Position numbers and translations under genes: made by a program. A stretch of 64,000 nt of DNA, taken from NCBI RefSeq assembly GCF_029167105.1, contig NZ_JARFML010000005.1, positions 124,001 to 188,000 of the forward strand. The letters run 5' to 3'. The notes beneath the pieces are model-generated. The model was not told the DNA's origin. It was given only the letters and a program-made list of their open reading frames with translations, and did not search any database. This document shows, in pieces, positions 1-10,780 of this stretch (positions within the stretch are counted from its first letter, which is position 1; each line of letters starts with the position of its first letter). This DNA is from Bradyrhizobium yuanmingense (lineage in GTDB: Bacteria; Pseudomonadota; Alphaproteobacteria; Rhizobiales; Xanthobacteraceae).

Positions 1-540
1 AAGGTGATCGACCAGGCCCCGCTGGCGCCGACGGCTGAGCCGACCGCGGCGGCCGATCGCTGGAAGGGGCTGACCGAGCCGGGCACGCCGCTGGCGCAGG
101 GTCTCGATGCCATCGTCGAGAAGGATTCCAGCTTCGACCCGCGCCATTTCCTCTCGGGCGCCCGCGGCGCCTACGAGATGATCGTGCTGGCTTTTGCCAA
201 TGGCGACCGCCGTGCGCTGCGCGATCTGTTGTCGTCGGACGTCTATGACAGCTTCGACGCCGCGATCAAGGAGCGCGAGAAGAACGAGCAGAAGACCGAA
301 ACGCGGTTCGTGTCGATCGACAAGGCCGAGCTCGTCGGCGCCGAGTTGCGCGATCGCAGTGCGCAGCTCACCGTACGCTTCGTCTCGCAGATGATCTCGG
401 CCACCCGAGACAAGGCCGGCAACATCGTCGACGGCAGCGCCGACACGGTCGCCGACATCACCGATATCTGGACTTTCGCCCGCGACACCTCCTCTCGCGA
501 TCCGAACTGGAAGCTGGTTGGCACCGGAAGCGCGAATTAA
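1..540 (+). CDS. Tim44-like domain protein, 5' end outside window
   Basis: The reading frame is open from the first base of the window, so the start codon and N-terminus (probably with a membrane anchor) lie outside. The remaining ~179 codons form a C-terminal Tim44/TimA-like domain: an 'ARGAYEMIVLAFANGDRRALRDLL' type helical opening followed by an NTF2-like fold ending in a 'ADITDIWTFARD...NWKLVGTG' strand. Family members are inner-membrane or periplasm-facing adaptors; their substrate in bacteria is poorly known. The stop overlaps the proposed start of the downstream lytic transglycosylase gene, so the two are probably co-transcribed. The family call is from motif recognition and is fairly secure; the function is inferred. 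Confidence 0.8.
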   Translation, partial: KVIDQAPLAPTAEPTAAADRWKGLTEPGTPLAQGLDAIVEKDSSFDPRHFLSGARGAYEMIVLAFANGDRRALRDLLSSDVYDSFDAAIKEREKNEQKTETRFVSIDKAELVGAELRDRSAQLTVRFVSQMISATRDKAGNIVDGSADTVADITDIWTFARDTSSRDPNWKLVGTGSAN

Positions 541-2053
541 GATCTTCCTGAAGAACGGCGCGACGGCGCTTTGCGCAGCCGCCGTCGCGCTGTCGTCGTT
601 TTCGCTCGGTGCCGAGGCGGCGCGGCGCCACCACCGCAGCCACCACCACCATCTGCCGCGAACGCCTGCCGCTCCGCCGAGGGCCTTGCCCTATCCGCAG
701 CTCACCCTGCCGTTCGAAATTCCCGGCGCGCAATATCTGCCGCTGGCCTGGGCGGACGTGAAGGGGTGGGGCGACGACAATCATCTCGCGGCCTACAAGA
801 CCTTCCGCGCCAGCTGCAAGCCGATCAATGCGCAGAACGGCGAAGCCAAGGCCGAGCCCAAAGCTTTGGGCACCTCGCTAGGCGAGCCCTGCCGGGTTGC
901 CAAAACCCTCGAGCTCGTCGACGACGGCAAGGCGAAGAGCTTCTTCGAGGAGAATTTCACGCCGCTGCGGATCTCGCGGCTCGGCGAGCCCGAAGGCTTC
1001 GTCACCGGCTATTACGAGCCGGTGCTGGAGGGATCGCGTACGCAGACCGATGTCTACAACGTGCCGGTCTATCGCCGTCCCTCGAACCTGTTCGTGCGCG
1101 GCTACAAGCAGGATTCGCTCAGCCTGCCCAACAAGGGCCCGGTCTATCGCAAGATCGGCCGCCGCAAGCTGGTGCCCTATTACGACCGCGGCGAGATCGA
1201 GGACGGCAAGATCGCCGGCCGCGGGCTCGAGATTGCCTGGCTGAAGGATCCGACCGATCTGTTGTTCGCGCAGATCCAGGGCTCGGCCCGCATCAAGTTC
1301 GACGACGGCAGCTCGGTCCGGCTCAATTACGACGCCTATAACGGCTATCCCTACACGGCGGTCGGTCGCATCCTGATCGAGCGCGGCATCATCCCGAGAG
1401 AGGAGATGTCGATGCAGAAGATCAGGGAGTGGATGGCGCAGAACCCCGACGGCGCCAAGGAGCTGCGCCGCGCGAACCGCGCCTACATCTTCTTCCGCGA
1501 GGTCAACCTCTCCGACAAGGAGGAGGCAGTCGGCGCGCAAGGCATTCCCTTGACCGCGGGGCGCTCAATCGCGGTCGACAAATCGCTGCATGTCTACGGC
1601 ACGCCGTTCTTCATCGAGGGCGAGCTTCCGATCGAGTCGGAACGCGCCAAGACGCCGTTCCGCCGGCTGATGATCGCGCAGGACACCGGCTCTGCCATCA
1701 TCGGGCCCGCACGGGCCGATCTGTTTTTCGGCGCCGGCGCGGATGCCGGCCGTGTCTCCGGCCGGCTGCGCCACCCCATGCAATTCGTGATGCTGGTGCC
1801 GAAGAGTCTCGATCCCGCCCCGCGCGCCGCAAAGCTGCCGATCCCGGACCCAAGGCCCGCCGAGAAGATCGCAAAGCTGTTTCCGCAGACCGATCCGGCG
1901 AAGACCGGCACGCCCGTCGCCGCGGCAACGCAAGGCAAGACCGAAACGATTGCCGCCGCCGGCCCGGTTCCGCTGCCGGTGCCGCGTCCCGCGATCGAGC
2001 CCGTCCCTGAGCCGCGCCGTCCGGCAAAGAATCGTCCTCATCGCCCGCAATGA
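518..2053 (+). CDS. mltA: Membrane-bound lytic murein transglycosylase A (MltA)
   Basis: MltA cleaves peptidoglycan glycan strands, forming 1,6-anhydromuramoyl ends. The protein (511 aa from a TTG at 518, overlapping the upstream gene by 23 bp) has a hydrophobic signal sequence in residues ~13-34 and a His-rich stretch just after it. It then has the MltA barrel with 'GYYEPVLEGS' and a 3D domain containing the DTGSAI motif that carries the catalytic Asp. There is no lipobox, so it is secreted rather than a lipoprotein. The C-terminal ~90 residues are Pro/Ala-rich and probably disordered. The start is uncertain because no ATG lies before the signal peptide. It overlaps the Smr gene by ATGA, which indicates translational coupling. 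Confidence 0.93.
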   Translation: MAPEARIKIFLKNGATALCAAAVALSSFSLGAEAARRHHRSHHHHLPRTPAAPPRALPYPQLTLPFEIPGAQYLPLAWADVKGWGDDNHLAAYKTFRASCKPINAQNGEAKAEPKALGTSLGEPCRVAKTLELVDDGKAKSFFEENFTPLRISRLGEPEGFVTGYYEPVLEGSRTQTDVYNVPVYRRPSNLFVRGYKQDSLSLPNKGPVYRKIGRRKLVPYYDRGEIEDGKIAGRGLEIAWLKDPTDLLFAQIQGSARIKFDDGSSVRLNYDAYNGYPYTAVGRILIERGIIPREEMSMQKIREWMAQNPDGAKELRRANRAYIFFREVNLSDKEEAVGAQGIPLTAGRSIAVDKSLHVYGTPFFIEGELPIESERAKTPFRRLMIAQDTGSAIIGPARADLFFGAGADAGRVSGRLRHPMQFVMLVPKSLDPAPRAAKLPIPDPRPAEKIAKLFPQTDPAKTGTPVAAATQGKTETIAAAGPVPLPVPRPAIEPVPEPRRPAKNRPHRPQ

Positions 2054-2640
2054 AACGGCCGTCCCGTCCGCCCGTGCTGGAGCCTCGCCCCTCGCCGCGC
2101 CGTCGCGCGCTGAGCGAGGAGGAGCGCGAGCTGTGGAATCTCGTCGCAAAGCATGTCAAGCCGCTGCGAAAGCATCGCGCGGCCAAGGCGCATGCTACCC
2201 CGCGCGCCGAATCTTCGCCCGGGCCCCAGGTGACGAGGACTTCGCCACCGCCAAGGCCGGTTGCCGCTGCACCGGCGCCGCGCCCCGCAAAGCCGTCGAT
2301 TCCGCCGCTTGCGCCGCTCGGCAAGCGCGAGCGGACCAAGCTGTCGCGCGGCCGCAGCGAGATCGAGGCGCGGCTCGACCTGCACGGCATGACCCAGATG
2401 CGCGCCCATCGCGCGCTCGCCGGCTTCCTGCACCGCGCCCACCAGGACGGCCTCACCTTCGTGCTCGTCATCACCGGCAAGGGACGCAGCGGCGGCGAAA
2501 GCGGCGTGCTCCGCCGCCAAGTGCCGGAATGGCTCAGCCTGCCGGAATTCCGCGCCTTCGTGGTCGGCTTCGAGGAAGCCGCGATCGGCCACGGCGGAGA
2601 GGGGGCGCTGTATGTGCGGATCAGGCGGGCGAGAGGATAG
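2050..2640 (+). CDS. Smr/MutS2-type domain protein
   Basis: This 196-aa protein has a basic, Pro-rich N-terminal ~100 residues and a C-terminal Smr domain (~110-195) with the hallmark DLHG motif ('RLDLHGMTQ') and the 'VLVITGKGRSGGESGVLR' strand-loop. Smr domains bind nucleic acid and some nick DNA or cleave RNA; stand-alone bacterial members have no settled role. The start ATG overlaps the mltA stop in ATGA. An alphaproteobacterial Smr gene next to mltA and the Tim44-like gene is a typical arrangement. Confidence 0.9.
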   Translation: MKRPSRPPVLEPRPSPRRRALSEEERELWNLVAKHVKPLRKHRAAKAHATPRAESSPGPQVTRTSPPPRPVAAAPAPRPAKPSIPPLAPLGKRERTKLSRGRSEIEARLDLHGMTQMRAHRALAGFLHRAHQDGLTFVLVITGKGRSGGESGVLRRQVPEWLSLPEFRAFVVGFEEAAIGHGGEGALYVRIRRARG

Positions 2641-2648
2641 TGGCTCTA

Positions 2649-2762
2649 CACCTCTCCCGCTTGCGGGAGAGGTCGTCGCGAAGCGACGGGCGAGGGTTCT
2701 CTCCTCCTGGGGGTTCTCGCTCGAGGAGAAAGCCCTCTCCCGCAAGCGGGAGAGGGAGCGCA
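2649..2762. repeat. Composite palindromic intergenic repeat, copy 1
   Basis: Two arms built on CTCTCCCGC-TTGC-GGGAGAG type hairpins flank a spacer. The left arm is 2649-2673 and the right arm 2733-2762, ending in GAGGGAGCGCACC. The same design recurs at 6408-6536 (inverted), 36364-36553 and 48981-49136, and as separated halves at 28907-28941 and 30890-30973. It fills the space between two convergent genes and could fold into a strong hairpin in transcripts from either side. Confidence 0.85.
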
Positions 2763-2786
2763 CCCTCTTCGAGGTTGCGGCTGAAT

Positions 2787-3911
2787 CTAGAACGGCCGGA
2801 TGATTCCGACGCGTGGGATCAGCGTGAGGATCAAACCGAAAATGTTGGTCTTGCGATCCTCGGCCGGAATCGGCGCAGCATCCCCTTTGGCCGGCAGCAT
2901 CTTCACCGCATGCAGGATCAGGAACATGCAGACCGCCCAGTTCGAGATCCAGCGCGAATAGTCGAACACCATCGCGAACATCACGAGATAGGCGACACTG
3001 ATGCCGACCAGTGCTGCGATGACGAGCCGCTTGTGCAGATCGCTGGCGAGCGCGCCGATCAGGCTGGCAAAGAAGCGCCACAGCGGCGCGTGCAGCCAGA
3101 TCAGAAGCGCGAACACGGGCACGCCGAGGATATTGTGCGGCAGGCGGCCCCAGGTGTCGGCAACCTCCTTCGCCAGCGGCTGGTACCAGATGTAGGCGAA
3201 TTGCAAGAGGTCGATGCGCGCAGGATCGGCCATCCGGCTCTTGAGATAGGCGACGAAGTCCGCTTCGGGGACCGGCATCGTTCCCAGAAACTGCGCGGCA
3301 AAGAACAGCGCGGAGACGACGGCGAGGGCGACCCCGCCGAAGACGACATTGCTGCGGTCCCAACCGTAAGCAAGGTAATGCCGGATCACGACGATGGTGA
3401 TGATCGTCGGCACATACATCAAGAGATGAATGTGATGGATCAGCACGAGAACGATCGAAAACAGCGCAGCCGTCGCCACGAAGACCAGCGAGCCCGCCGG
3501 CATCAGCAGCAGGATGACCGCCAGCGCGCAGCCATAGATGTCGAAATGGCCGAGCGTGTGCATGAAGTTCTTCAGGAAGAACGGCGAGCCCGCGGTGAAG
3601 ACGAACAGCGGCAGCGTTTTCGCAGAGAAGCCGAACGTGTTCTGGAAGAGCCTGGCATAGAGGCCCAGCGTTGCAAGCCACGTCGCCCCGCCGAGCGCGA
3701 ACACTGGCCATACCGGCACCTTGTCGGTGAACAGCGCGAAGACTGCCCCGATCAGCGCGCGCTTGATGAAGCCGAAATGATAATCGACCAGGAGATGGAT
3801 GTAGGGGACGTAAGGCGGCAGCTGGATCTTGTGGACGAAGACGCCAACGATGACCGCGGCGTTGATCGCGAGCAGCAGTCGCCAGGGATTTTGCAGGATG
3901 CGTACGGTCAC
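2787..3911 (-). CDS. Polytopic inner-membrane protein of unknown function
   Basis: I do not recognise a named family. The 374-aa protein starts at GTG and has about nine to ten hydrophobic helices spread over its whole length, e.g. 'LLLAINAAVIVGVFV', 'IYGCALAVILLLMPAG' and 'VVFGGVALAVVSALFFAAQFLG'. Short polar loops include a His-rich 'LIHHIHLLMYVP' segment. Such topology resembles GT-C-like or EpsG-like polysaccharide proteins, but I see no diagnostic acidic loop motif. It is convergent with the Smr gene and lies downstream of hslU on the same strand, separated from it by 28 bp, so it may be read through from the hslVU operon. Confidence 0.7.
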   Translation of the reverse strand: MTVRILQNPWRLLLAINAAVIVGVFVHKIQLPPYVPYIHLLVDYHFGFIKRALIGAVFALFTDKVPVWPVFALGGATWLATLGLYARLFQNTFGFSAKTLPLFVFTAGSPFFLKNFMHTLGHFDIYGCALAVILLLMPAGSLVFVATAALFSIVLVLIHHIHLLMYVPTIITIVVIRHYLAYGWDRSNVVFGGVALAVVSALFFAAQFLGTMPVPEADFVAYLKSRMADPARIDLLQFAYIWYQPLAKEVADTWGRLPHNILGVPVFALLIWLHAPLWRFFASLIGALASDLHKRLVIAALVGISVAYLVMFAMVFDYSRWISNWAVCMFLILHAVKMLPAKGDAAPIPAEDRKTNIFGLILTLIPRVGIIRPF

Positions 3912-3939
3912 GCCGCATCAATAGCGTGACCGCTCCGAA

Positions 3940-5244
<1,305 letters not shown>

Positions 5245-5293
5245 GTCTGATTAGCTAGGGCGGGAGACGGCCAAGGACAAGCCGCATTTTGGG

Positions 5294-5911
5294 TCAGATG
5301 ATCGGCGGGCCGGATTGCCATTGCTTCACGGCCTCGATCGGATGGATCAGCATCAGGATATTGAGCGTCAGATTGTCGCGAATGTGGAGCGCCAGCACGA
5401 TTTCGAAGGCGATGCCCAGCAGCACGGTCGTGGTGACAGGCAGCGCGCGAGCGGCCAGGAACCCCAGGATCATGGCCAGATTGTCCGAGACCGAATTGAG
5501 GATGCTGTCGCCGTAATAATCCAGCGAGATGGTGCCGGCGCGGTAGCGCTCGATGATGAAGGGCGAGTTCTCGACGATCTCCCAGGCGCCTTCGATCAGC
5601 ATCGCGATGATCAGCCGCGCGGGCCAGGAGAGACGCAGGAACGGCAATCGTGCGAACAGCAGCCAGGTCAGGCCGTAGAACAGGAAGCCGTGCAGCACGT
5701 GCGAGAACGTGTACCAGTCGGCGATCTGCTGGGAATTCTCCGAGCTGTTCACCACGCCGTGCCACAGCTTGATGGTGCCGCAGGCGCAGATCGGCACGCG
5801 TCCCATCGCAAGCAGGATCGCGGCTTGCAGCGCGAGCAGCAGCAGCGCGATGCCGACCCAGCCGAGTGCCGGAAACGCGGTCTTGACGGTGGGAGTTGCG
5901 GCAAGCGTCAT
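5294..5911 (-). CDS. DUF2585 (UPF0314) membrane protein
   Basis: This 205-aa protein has about five transmembrane segments. The conserved features of the UPF0314/DUF2585 family are visible: '[11 protein letters not shown]' near residue 43, '[11 protein letters not shown]' and '[18 protein letters not shown]...[10 protein letters not shown]'. The molecular function of the family is unknown. Its start overlaps the stop of the upstream GNAT gene in ATGA, and it ends 49 bp before hslU. Proteins of this family are commonly found beside hslVU in Rhizobiales. Confidence 0.9.
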   Translation of the reverse strand: MTLAATPTVKTAFPALGWVGIALLLLALQAAILLAMGRVPICACGTIKLWHGVVNSSENSQQIADWYTFSHVLHGFLFYGLTWLLFARLPFLRLSWPARLIIAMLIEGAWEIVENSPFIIERYRAGTISLDYYGDSILNSVSDNLAMILGFLAARALPVTTTVLLGIAFEIVLALHIRDNLTLNILMLIHPIEAVKQWQSGPPII

Positions 5912-6390
5912 GGCTCTCGGATCATCAGGAGTGCGGGACCGTCGGGCGTGACGATCTCGTGCTGCGGCACGAAACCAGCTTTCTCATAGGCACGAATCGC
6001 GCGCGCATTGGAAGGACTCGGGTCTATCACGATGCGCGGCACACCGCGCGCGAAGAGCTGGTCGATGAAGGCGCGGATGAAAGCGGAGCCGTGGCCGCAT
6101 CCGAGCATGTCAGCCTCGCCGATGAACTGATCGAGGCCGCGCGTGCCCACGGGCTGCGGGCCGAAGCTGACGTGCCATTCGCCGAGCCGGTAGCACTGCA
6201 GATAGGCGAAAGACCGGCCGTCAAGGCTGACAATGAACTGAGCCAGGTCGGGATGGTCGAGGTCGCCGCCGACGAATTCCAGCGTCTCGGGATCATGCCA
6301 CCACTCGGCGACATGCGGGGCGTCCAGCCAGCGCCGGATCAGCGGCATGTCGGCCGTACTCATCGGGCGGAAGGTGTAGGTGGGGGTCAT
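5908..6390 (-). CDS. GNAT family N-acetyltransferase (AAC(6')-like)
   Basis: The 160-aa protein has a GNAT fold: an N-terminal '[25 protein letters not shown]' of the aminoglycoside 6'-acetyltransferase-like/RimJ-type subgroup, the acetyl-CoA loop '[15 protein letters not shown]', and the closing '[13 protein letters not shown]' motif. The real substrate is unknown; similarity to AAC(6') does not show drug resistance. I chose the ATG at 6390, because the longer frame up to 6459 would translate a copy of the intergenic repeat. It is coupled by ATGA to the DUF2585 gene and lies between hslV and hslU. Confidence 0.88.
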   Translation of the reverse strand: MTPTYTFRPMSTADMPLIRRWLDAPHVAEWWHDPETLEFVGGDLDHPDLAQFIVSLDGRSFAYLQCYRLGEWHVSFGPQPVGTRGLDQFIGEADMLGCGHGSAFIRAFIDQLFARGVPRIVIDPSPSNARAIRAYEKAGFVPQHEIVTPDGPALLMIREP

Positions 6391-6407
6391 CGCGCGCCGA
6401 CGGTGGT

Positions 6408-6536
6408 GCGCTCCCTCTCCCGCTTGCGGGAGAGGGCTGGGGAGAGGGTGTTTCCGCAATGGGACAGCGCCCGAGAGGGAAGAGCCCCTACCCGGCGCTT
6501 CGCGCCGACCTCCCCCGCAAGCGGGAGAGGTTGCAC
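6408..6536. repeat. Composite palindromic intergenic repeat, copy 2 (inverted)
   Basis: The reverse complement reads from a CCTCTCCCGCTTGCGGG arm through a TGTCCCATTGCGGAAACACC core to a CTCTCCCGCAAGCGGGAGAG arm ending in GAGCGCACC. It sits between hslV and the GNAT gene inside the presumed operon, so it would be transcribed as a large hairpin. Its core is the closest match to the right half-repeat at 30890-30973. Confidence 0.85.
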
Positions 6537-6577
6537 CGAGCGTAAAGCTAGGCCTTCGGACAAATGACCCCTCCGCC

Positions 6578-7138
6578 CTACCCCGCCGCCAGGGTCTCGA
6601 TGGTCACATTCCGGTTGGTGTAGACGCAGATGTCCGCGGCGATGTCGAGGGAGCGGCGGACGATGGTCTCGGCGTCCTTGTCGGTGTCGAGCAGCGCCCG
6701 GGCGGCGGCCAGCGCGTAATTGCCGCCGGAGCCGATCGCCATCACGCCGGCCTCGGGTTCGAGCACGTCGCCGGTGCCTGTGAGCACCAGGGAGACGTCC
6801 TTGTCGGCCACGATCATCATGGCCTCCAGCCGACGCAGATAGCGGTCGGTGCGCCAGTCCTTGGCGAGCTCCACCGCCGCCCGGGTCAGCTGCCCCGGAT
6901 ATTGCTCGAGCTTGGATTCGAGCCGCTCGAACAGCGTGAAGGCGTCAGCGGTGGCGCCGGCGAAGCCGCCGATCACGTCGCCCTTGCCGAGCTTGCGGAC
7001 CTTCTTGGCATTGGACTTGATGACGGTCTGGCCGATCGAGACCTGGCCGTCGCCGCCGACCACCACCTTGCCGCCCTTGCGGACCGTTAGAATCGTGGTG
7101 CCGTGCCAGCGTGGGGAGCTGTTCTGGGAGTCCTGCAT
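6578..7138 (-). CDS. hslV: ATP-dependent protease peptidase subunit HslV
   Basis: HslV is the proteasome-like threonine peptidase that works with HslU. From the ATG at 7138 the protein is 186 aa. A 13-residue propeptide ends in 'RWHG', exposing the catalytic N-terminal Thr of '[14 protein letters not shown]' after self-processing. Further family motifs are '[11 protein letters not shown]', '[13 protein letters not shown]' and '[16 protein letters not shown]'. The longer open frame (to 7273) has no support. It is first in the minus-strand run hslV-GNAT-DUF2585-hslU and diverges from hisB across 193 bp. No clear RpoH-type promoter could be picked out in that gap. Confidence 0.97.
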   Translation of the reverse strand: MQDSQNSSPRWHGTTILTVRKGGKVVVGGDGQVSIGQTVIKSNAKKVRKLGKGDVIGGFAGATADAFTLFERLESKLEQYPGQLTRAAVELAKDWRTDRYLRRLEAMMIVADKDVSLVLTGTGDVLEPEAGVMAIGSGGNYALAAARALLDTDKDAETIVRRSLDIAADICVYTNRNVTIETLAAG

Positions 7139-7331
7139 GAATGATCCTCGTTGTCCGGCCTGATTTAGGCGGTCGGGACCAAGGGCACAACGGGCCGTTC
7201 CGGGCCGAATTTCGCTCACCATAGGCAGAAGTAGAGGCCCGGCCAGCCGTTCCCGCAGTAGCGAAGGTGTCATTTGGCTGTTAAGAGACTGGCGTTTTCG
7301 GCTCCCTAGCTAGGATGAAAGCCAGCTTTCA

Positions 7332-7925
7332 ATGCGCACCGCGACGATCAAGCGCAAGACCAAGGAAACCGACATCGAGGTCTCCGTGAACCTCGATGGC
7401 ACCGGCGTGGCCAATATCGCGACCGGCATCGGCTTTTTCGACCATATGCTCGATCTCCTCGCCCGCCATTCCCGCATCGACCTCACGGTCAAGGCGGTGG
7501 GCGACCTGCACATTGATTATCACCATACCACCGAAGACACCGGCATCGCGCTTGGCCAGGCGGTCAAGCAGGCGCTCGGCAACATGGCGGGCATCACCCG
7601 TTATGCCGGCGTGCACATGCCCATGGACGAGACGCTGACGCGCGTGGTGATCGACATCTCGGGCCGCCCGTTCCTGGTGTTCAAGGCCGACTTCCCCCGG
7701 CACAAGATCGGCGAGTTCGACACCGAGCTGGTGCGCGAGTGGTTCCAGGCTTTTGCCATCAACGCCGGCGTGACTCTCCACGTCGAGACCCTATATGGCG
7801 ATAACAGCCATCATATCGCCGAGTCCTGCTTCAAGGGTCTGGCGCGGGCGCTCCGCGCGGCCGTGGCGATCGATCCGAAGGCGGCGGGCGAAATCCCGTC
7901 CACCAAGGGCTCGCTCGGCGGCTGA
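7332..7925 (+). CDS. hisB: Imidazoleglycerol-phosphate dehydratase (HisB)
   Basis: HisB converts imidazole glycerol phosphate to imidazole acetol phosphate in histidine synthesis. The 197-aa single-domain enzyme has both metal-binding His-rich motifs: '[16 protein letters not shown]' (~residues 60-75) and '[18 protein letters not shown]' (~157-174). There is no fused phosphatase domain, as is usual outside enterics. It heads the plus-strand histidine cluster hisB-DUF2628-hisH-hisA-hisF-hisE. Confidence 0.98.
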   Translation: MRTATIKRKTKETDIEVSVNLDGTGVANIATGIGFFDHMLDLLARHSRIDLTVKAVGDLHIDYHHTTEDTGIALGQAVKQALGNMAGITRYAGVHMPMDETLTRVVIDISGRPFLVFKADFPRHKIGEFDTELVREWFQAFAINAGVTLHVETLYGDNSHHIAESCFKGLARALRAAVAIDPKAAGEIPSTKGSLGG

Positions 7926-7989
7926 CATCTTCCGTCTTGCGGCGAACGCTGCTGGCGGCATCACTGATTTTCGAGAACGGGGCATCACC

Positions 7990-8520
7990 ATGCCTGTCTA
8001 CACAGTTCACGCTCCCTCACCCGCAGGAGCCGACCCGCGCGCGACCGACAAGTTCGTGTTCGTGCGCGACGGCTTCCATTTCTGGGCGATGATCTTCGGT
8101 CCGTTCTGGCTGTTGTGGAATCGGCTGTGGCTGGCGCTGATCGGCTATCTGATCTTCCTGGCCGCGTTCAACGCGGGGCTGTCGAGCCTCGGCGTCGGGC
8201 GCTCCTCTATCTTTTTCGCCGATTGCATCGTCGCGCTGCTGATAGGCCTCGAGGCCTCGAGCCTGCGCCGCTGGACCTTGTCGCGCGGCAAATGGCGGCA
8301 GCTCGACATCGTCGTCGCCGACGACAGCGATACTGCGGAGCGCCGCTTCTTCGAACGCTGGAGCCAGAAGCAGAACGGCATCGCTGGCGATCAATGGGCC
8401 GTCGATCGCGGCGGCCCGCCGCCGACCCGCAATGTGCCGGGTCAGCCATTCTCGAGCCCGCCGCCGCTTCCGGCCGGCGGCATCATTGGATTGTTTCCAG
8501 AACCGGGAGGGTCAAGATGA
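7990..8520 (+). CDS. DUF2628 membrane protein in the his operon
   Basis: From the ATG at 7990 the protein is 176 aa. The DUF2628 signature is the '[24 protein letters not shown]' block (~24-47), followed by two to three hydrophobic segments and a polar Pro/Gly-rich C-terminus. The upstream extension of the frame (to 7795) overlaps hisB and is not used. Its stop overlaps the hisH start in ATGA, so it is translated as part of the histidine operon. No function is established for the family; its conserved place in alphaproteobacterial his operons is known, but a histidine role is only inferred. Confidence 0.88.
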   Translation: MPVYTVHAPSPAGADPRATDKFVFVRDGFHFWAMIFGPFWLLWNRLWLALIGYLIFLAAFNAGLSSLGVGRSSIFFADCIVALLIGLEASSLRRWTLSRGKWRQLDIVVADDSDTAERRFFERWSQKQNGIAGDQWAVDRGGPPPTRNVPGQPFSSPPPLPAGGIIGLFPEPGGSR

Positions 8521-9167
8521 GCGTCGCCATCATCGATTACGGTTCCGGCAATCTGCATTCCGCCGCCAAGGCCTTCGAGCGCGCCGCGCGCAGCCTGGAG
8601 AGCCCGCAAAAGGTCTTTGTTACCAGTGATCCCGATCAGGCTTACGAGGCCGACCGCCTGGTGCTGCCGGGTGTCGGTGCCTTCGCCGATTGCCGGCGCG
8701 GGCTGGACGCCGTCAACGGCATGGTCGAGGCGATCACTGAAGCGGTGCGCGTCAAGGCGCGGCCGTTCTTCGGCATCTGCGTCGGCATGCAGCTGATGGC
8801 GAGCCGCGGCAAGGAACACGTCGTCACCGAAGGCCTGAACTGGATCGGCGGCGACGTCGAGAAGATCACGCCGCGCGATGAAAGCCTGAAGATTCCGCAT
8901 ATGGGCTGGAATACGCTGGACCTGCTGCAGGAACATCCGGTGTTGAACAAGCTGCCGCTTGGTCCGAAGGGCCAGCACGCTTATTTCGTGCACTCCTACC
9001 ATCTTAACGCCGCCAGCGAGGCGGACGTGCTCGCGCGCGCCGATTACGGCGGGCCCGTCACCGCGATCGTCGGCAAGGACACCGCCATCGGCACGCAGTT
9101 TCACCCCGAGAAGAGCCAGCGTTTCGGCTTGGCCCTGATCTCGAACTTCTTGCGATGGAAACCGTGA
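8517..9167 (+). CDS. hisH: Imidazole glycerol phosphate synthase subunit HisH
   Basis: HisH is the glutaminase that supplies ammonia to HisF. From ATG 8517 the protein is 216 aa, a class I glutamine amidotransferase with oxyanion loop 'LPGVGAF', nucleophile Cys in '[11 protein letters not shown]' and the His/Glu dyad in '[10 protein letters not shown]'. The start is fixed by the ATGA overlap with the DUF2628 gene; the longer open frame to 8115 lies over that gene. Its 3' end overlaps hisA by 13 bp. Confidence 0.97.
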   Translation: MSVAIIDYGSGNLHSAAKAFERAARSLESPQKVFVTSDPDQAYEADRLVLPGVGAFADCRRGLDAVNGMVEAITEAVRVKARPFFGICVGMQLMASRGKEHVVTEGLNWIGGDVEKITPRDESLKIPHMGWNTLDLLQEHPVLNKLPLGPKGQHAYFVHSYHLNAASEADVLARADYGGPVTAIVGKDTAIGTQFHPEKSQRFGLALISNFLRWKP

Positions 9168-9901
9168 TTCTCTTTCCCGCGATCGACCTCAAGAACGGCC
9201 AGTGCGTGCGCCTCGAGCAAGGCGACATGGCGCGCGCGACCGTGTTCAACCTCAATCCCGCAGCCCAGGCGCATAGCTTTGCCGCGCAGGGTTTTGAATA
9301 TCTCCACGTCGTCGACCTCGATGGTGCCTTCGCCGGCAAGCCGGTGAATGCTGCGGCTGTCGAGGCGATGCTGAAGACGATCAAGATCCCGGTGCAGCTC
9401 GGTGGCGGCATTCGCGATCTCGCGACCGTCGAAGCCTGGCTCGACAAGGGCATCACGCGCGTCATCATCGGCACCGCTGCGGTGCGCGACCCGGAACTGG
9501 TGAAATCCGCCGCGAGAAAATTCCCCGGCCGCGTGGCCGTGGGCCTCGATGCCCGCGACGGCAAGGTCGCGGTCGAAGGCTGGGCCGAGACCTCTGAGGT
9601 CACGGTGCTCGAGATCGCCAAGCGTTTTGAGGATGCCGGCGTTGCCGCCATCATCTTCACCGACATCGCGCGCGACGGCCTGCTCAAGGGCTTGAACTTG
9701 GAGGCGACGATTGCGCTGGCCGACGCCATCTCCATTCCCGTGATCGCCTCCGGGGGCCTCGCCTCGATCGAGGACGTGAAAGCCATGCTGACGCCGCGCG
9801 CGAAAAAGCTCGCCGGCGCGATCGCGGGCCGTGCGCTTTATGACGGCCGGCTAGATCCGGCTGCGGCCCTCACCTTGATCCGCGACGCGCGCAGGAGCTG
9901 A
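9155..9901 (+). CDS. hisA: ProFAR isomerase (HisA)
   Basis: HisA isomerises N'-(5-phosphoribosyl)-formimino-AICAR-phosphate. The 248-aa (beta/alpha)8 barrel has the general base Asp in '[14 protein letters not shown]' (~11), the phosphate-binding '[14 protein letters not shown]' and the catalytic '[12 protein letters not shown]'. It begins inside the end of hisH and is followed after 3 bp by hisF, as expected for a tightly coupled operon. Confidence 0.97.
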   Translation: METVILFPAIDLKNGQCVRLEQGDMARATVFNLNPAAQAHSFAAQGFEYLHVVDLDGAFAGKPVNAAAVEAMLKTIKIPVQLGGGIRDLATVEAWLDKGITRVIIGTAAVRDPELVKSAARKFPGRVAVGLDARDGKVAVEGWAETSEVTVLEIAKRFEDAGVAAIIFTDIARDGLLKGLNLEATIALADAISIPVIASGGLASIEDVKAMLTPRAKKLAGAIAGRALYDGRLDPAAALTLIRDARRS

Positions 9902-9904
9902 CCC

Positions 9905-10678
9905 ATGTTCAAGGTGCGCGTGATCCCCTGCCTCGACGTCAAGGACGGCCGCGTCGTCAAGGGCGTCAACTTCGTCGATCTCAGGGATGCCGGCGATCCC
10001 GTCGAAGCCGCCATCGCCTACGACGCCGCCGGCGCCGACGAGCTCACCTTCCTCGACATCACCGCGACCCATGAGAACCGCGGCATCATGCTGGACGTGG
10101 TTCGGCGCACGGCGGAAGCCTGCTTCATGCCAGTCACCGTCGGCGGCGGCGTGCGCGAGGTCAACGACATCAAGACGCTGCTGCGCGCCGGCGCCGACAA
10201 GGTCTCGATCAACAGTGCCGCGGTATCCCGCCGCGAATTCGTCAAGGAAGCGGCCGAAAAATTCGGCGAGCAGTGCGTGGTGGTCGCGATCGACGCCAAG
10301 CGCGTCAAGCGTCCGGGCGGCGACCGCTGGGAGATCTTCACCCATGGCGGTCGCAACTCGACCGGCATCGACGCGATCGAATACGCCCAGGAGGTGGTTT
10401 CACTCGGCGCCGGGGAGATCCTGCTCACCTCGATGGACCGCGACGGCACGCGGCAGGGATTCGACATTCCGCTGACCCGCGCGATCGCCGACAGCGTTCC
10501 CGTTCCCGTGATCGCTTCGGGCGGCGTCGGCAATCTCGACCATCTCGTCGACGGGATCCGCGACGGGCACGCCACGGCGGTGCTGGCGGCTTCGATCTTC
10601 CATTTCGGGGAATTCACCATCCGCGAAGCCAAGGAGCACATGGCCCGGCGTGGGCTGCCGATGCGCCTGGATGCCTGA
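9905..10678 (+). CDS. hisF: Imidazole glycerol phosphate synthase subunit HisF
   Basis: HisF is the cyclase that uses ammonia from HisH to make imidazole glycerol phosphate and AICAR. The 257-aa barrel shows the catalytic Asp of '[14 protein letters not shown]' (~11) and the second Asp in '[13 protein letters not shown]' (~180), with phosphate sites 'GGGVREVND' and '[11 protein letters not shown]'. It is homologous to HisA just upstream. Confidence 0.98.
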   Translation: MFKVRVIPCLDVKDGRVVKGVNFVDLRDAGDPVEAAIAYDAAGADELTFLDITATHENRGIMLDVVRRTAEACFMPVTVGGGVREVNDIKTLLRAGADKVSINSAAVSRREFVKEAAEKFGEQCVVVAIDAKRVKRPGGDRWEIFTHGGRNSTGIDAIEYAQEVVSLGAGEILLTSMDRDGTRQGFDIPLTRAIADSVPVPVIASGGVGNLDHLVDGIRDGHATAVLAASIFHFGEFTIREAKEHMARRGLPMRLDA

Positions 10679-10780
10679 CGACTCCGGTTTGTAACGATGC
10701 TAACATTGGCGGACGGGGATGGCCGCCGTGGCCAAATCTGTTGCCAAGCTTGCTTTCAAGCGTGTTTCCGAGTGAGTCCG

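Noticed and set aside
2641..2786. CRISPR-like array of palindromic repeats
   Set aside because: The repeats are few, unequally spaced and scattered through the window, and there are no spacers or cas genes.
1950..3929. Very long open frames on both strands across the Smr and membrane-protein region (1950-3929 plus, 2038-3921 minus)
   Set aside because: High GC makes stop codons rare in shadow frames. Their translations are Arg/Ala-rich, cross gene boundaries and the repeat, and show no motifs, while the Smr and polytopic membrane frames do.
7139..7331. RpoH promoter for hslV
   Set aside because: A CTTGG followed by CCTAAAT occurs on the minus strand, but the spacing is far too short for RpoH.
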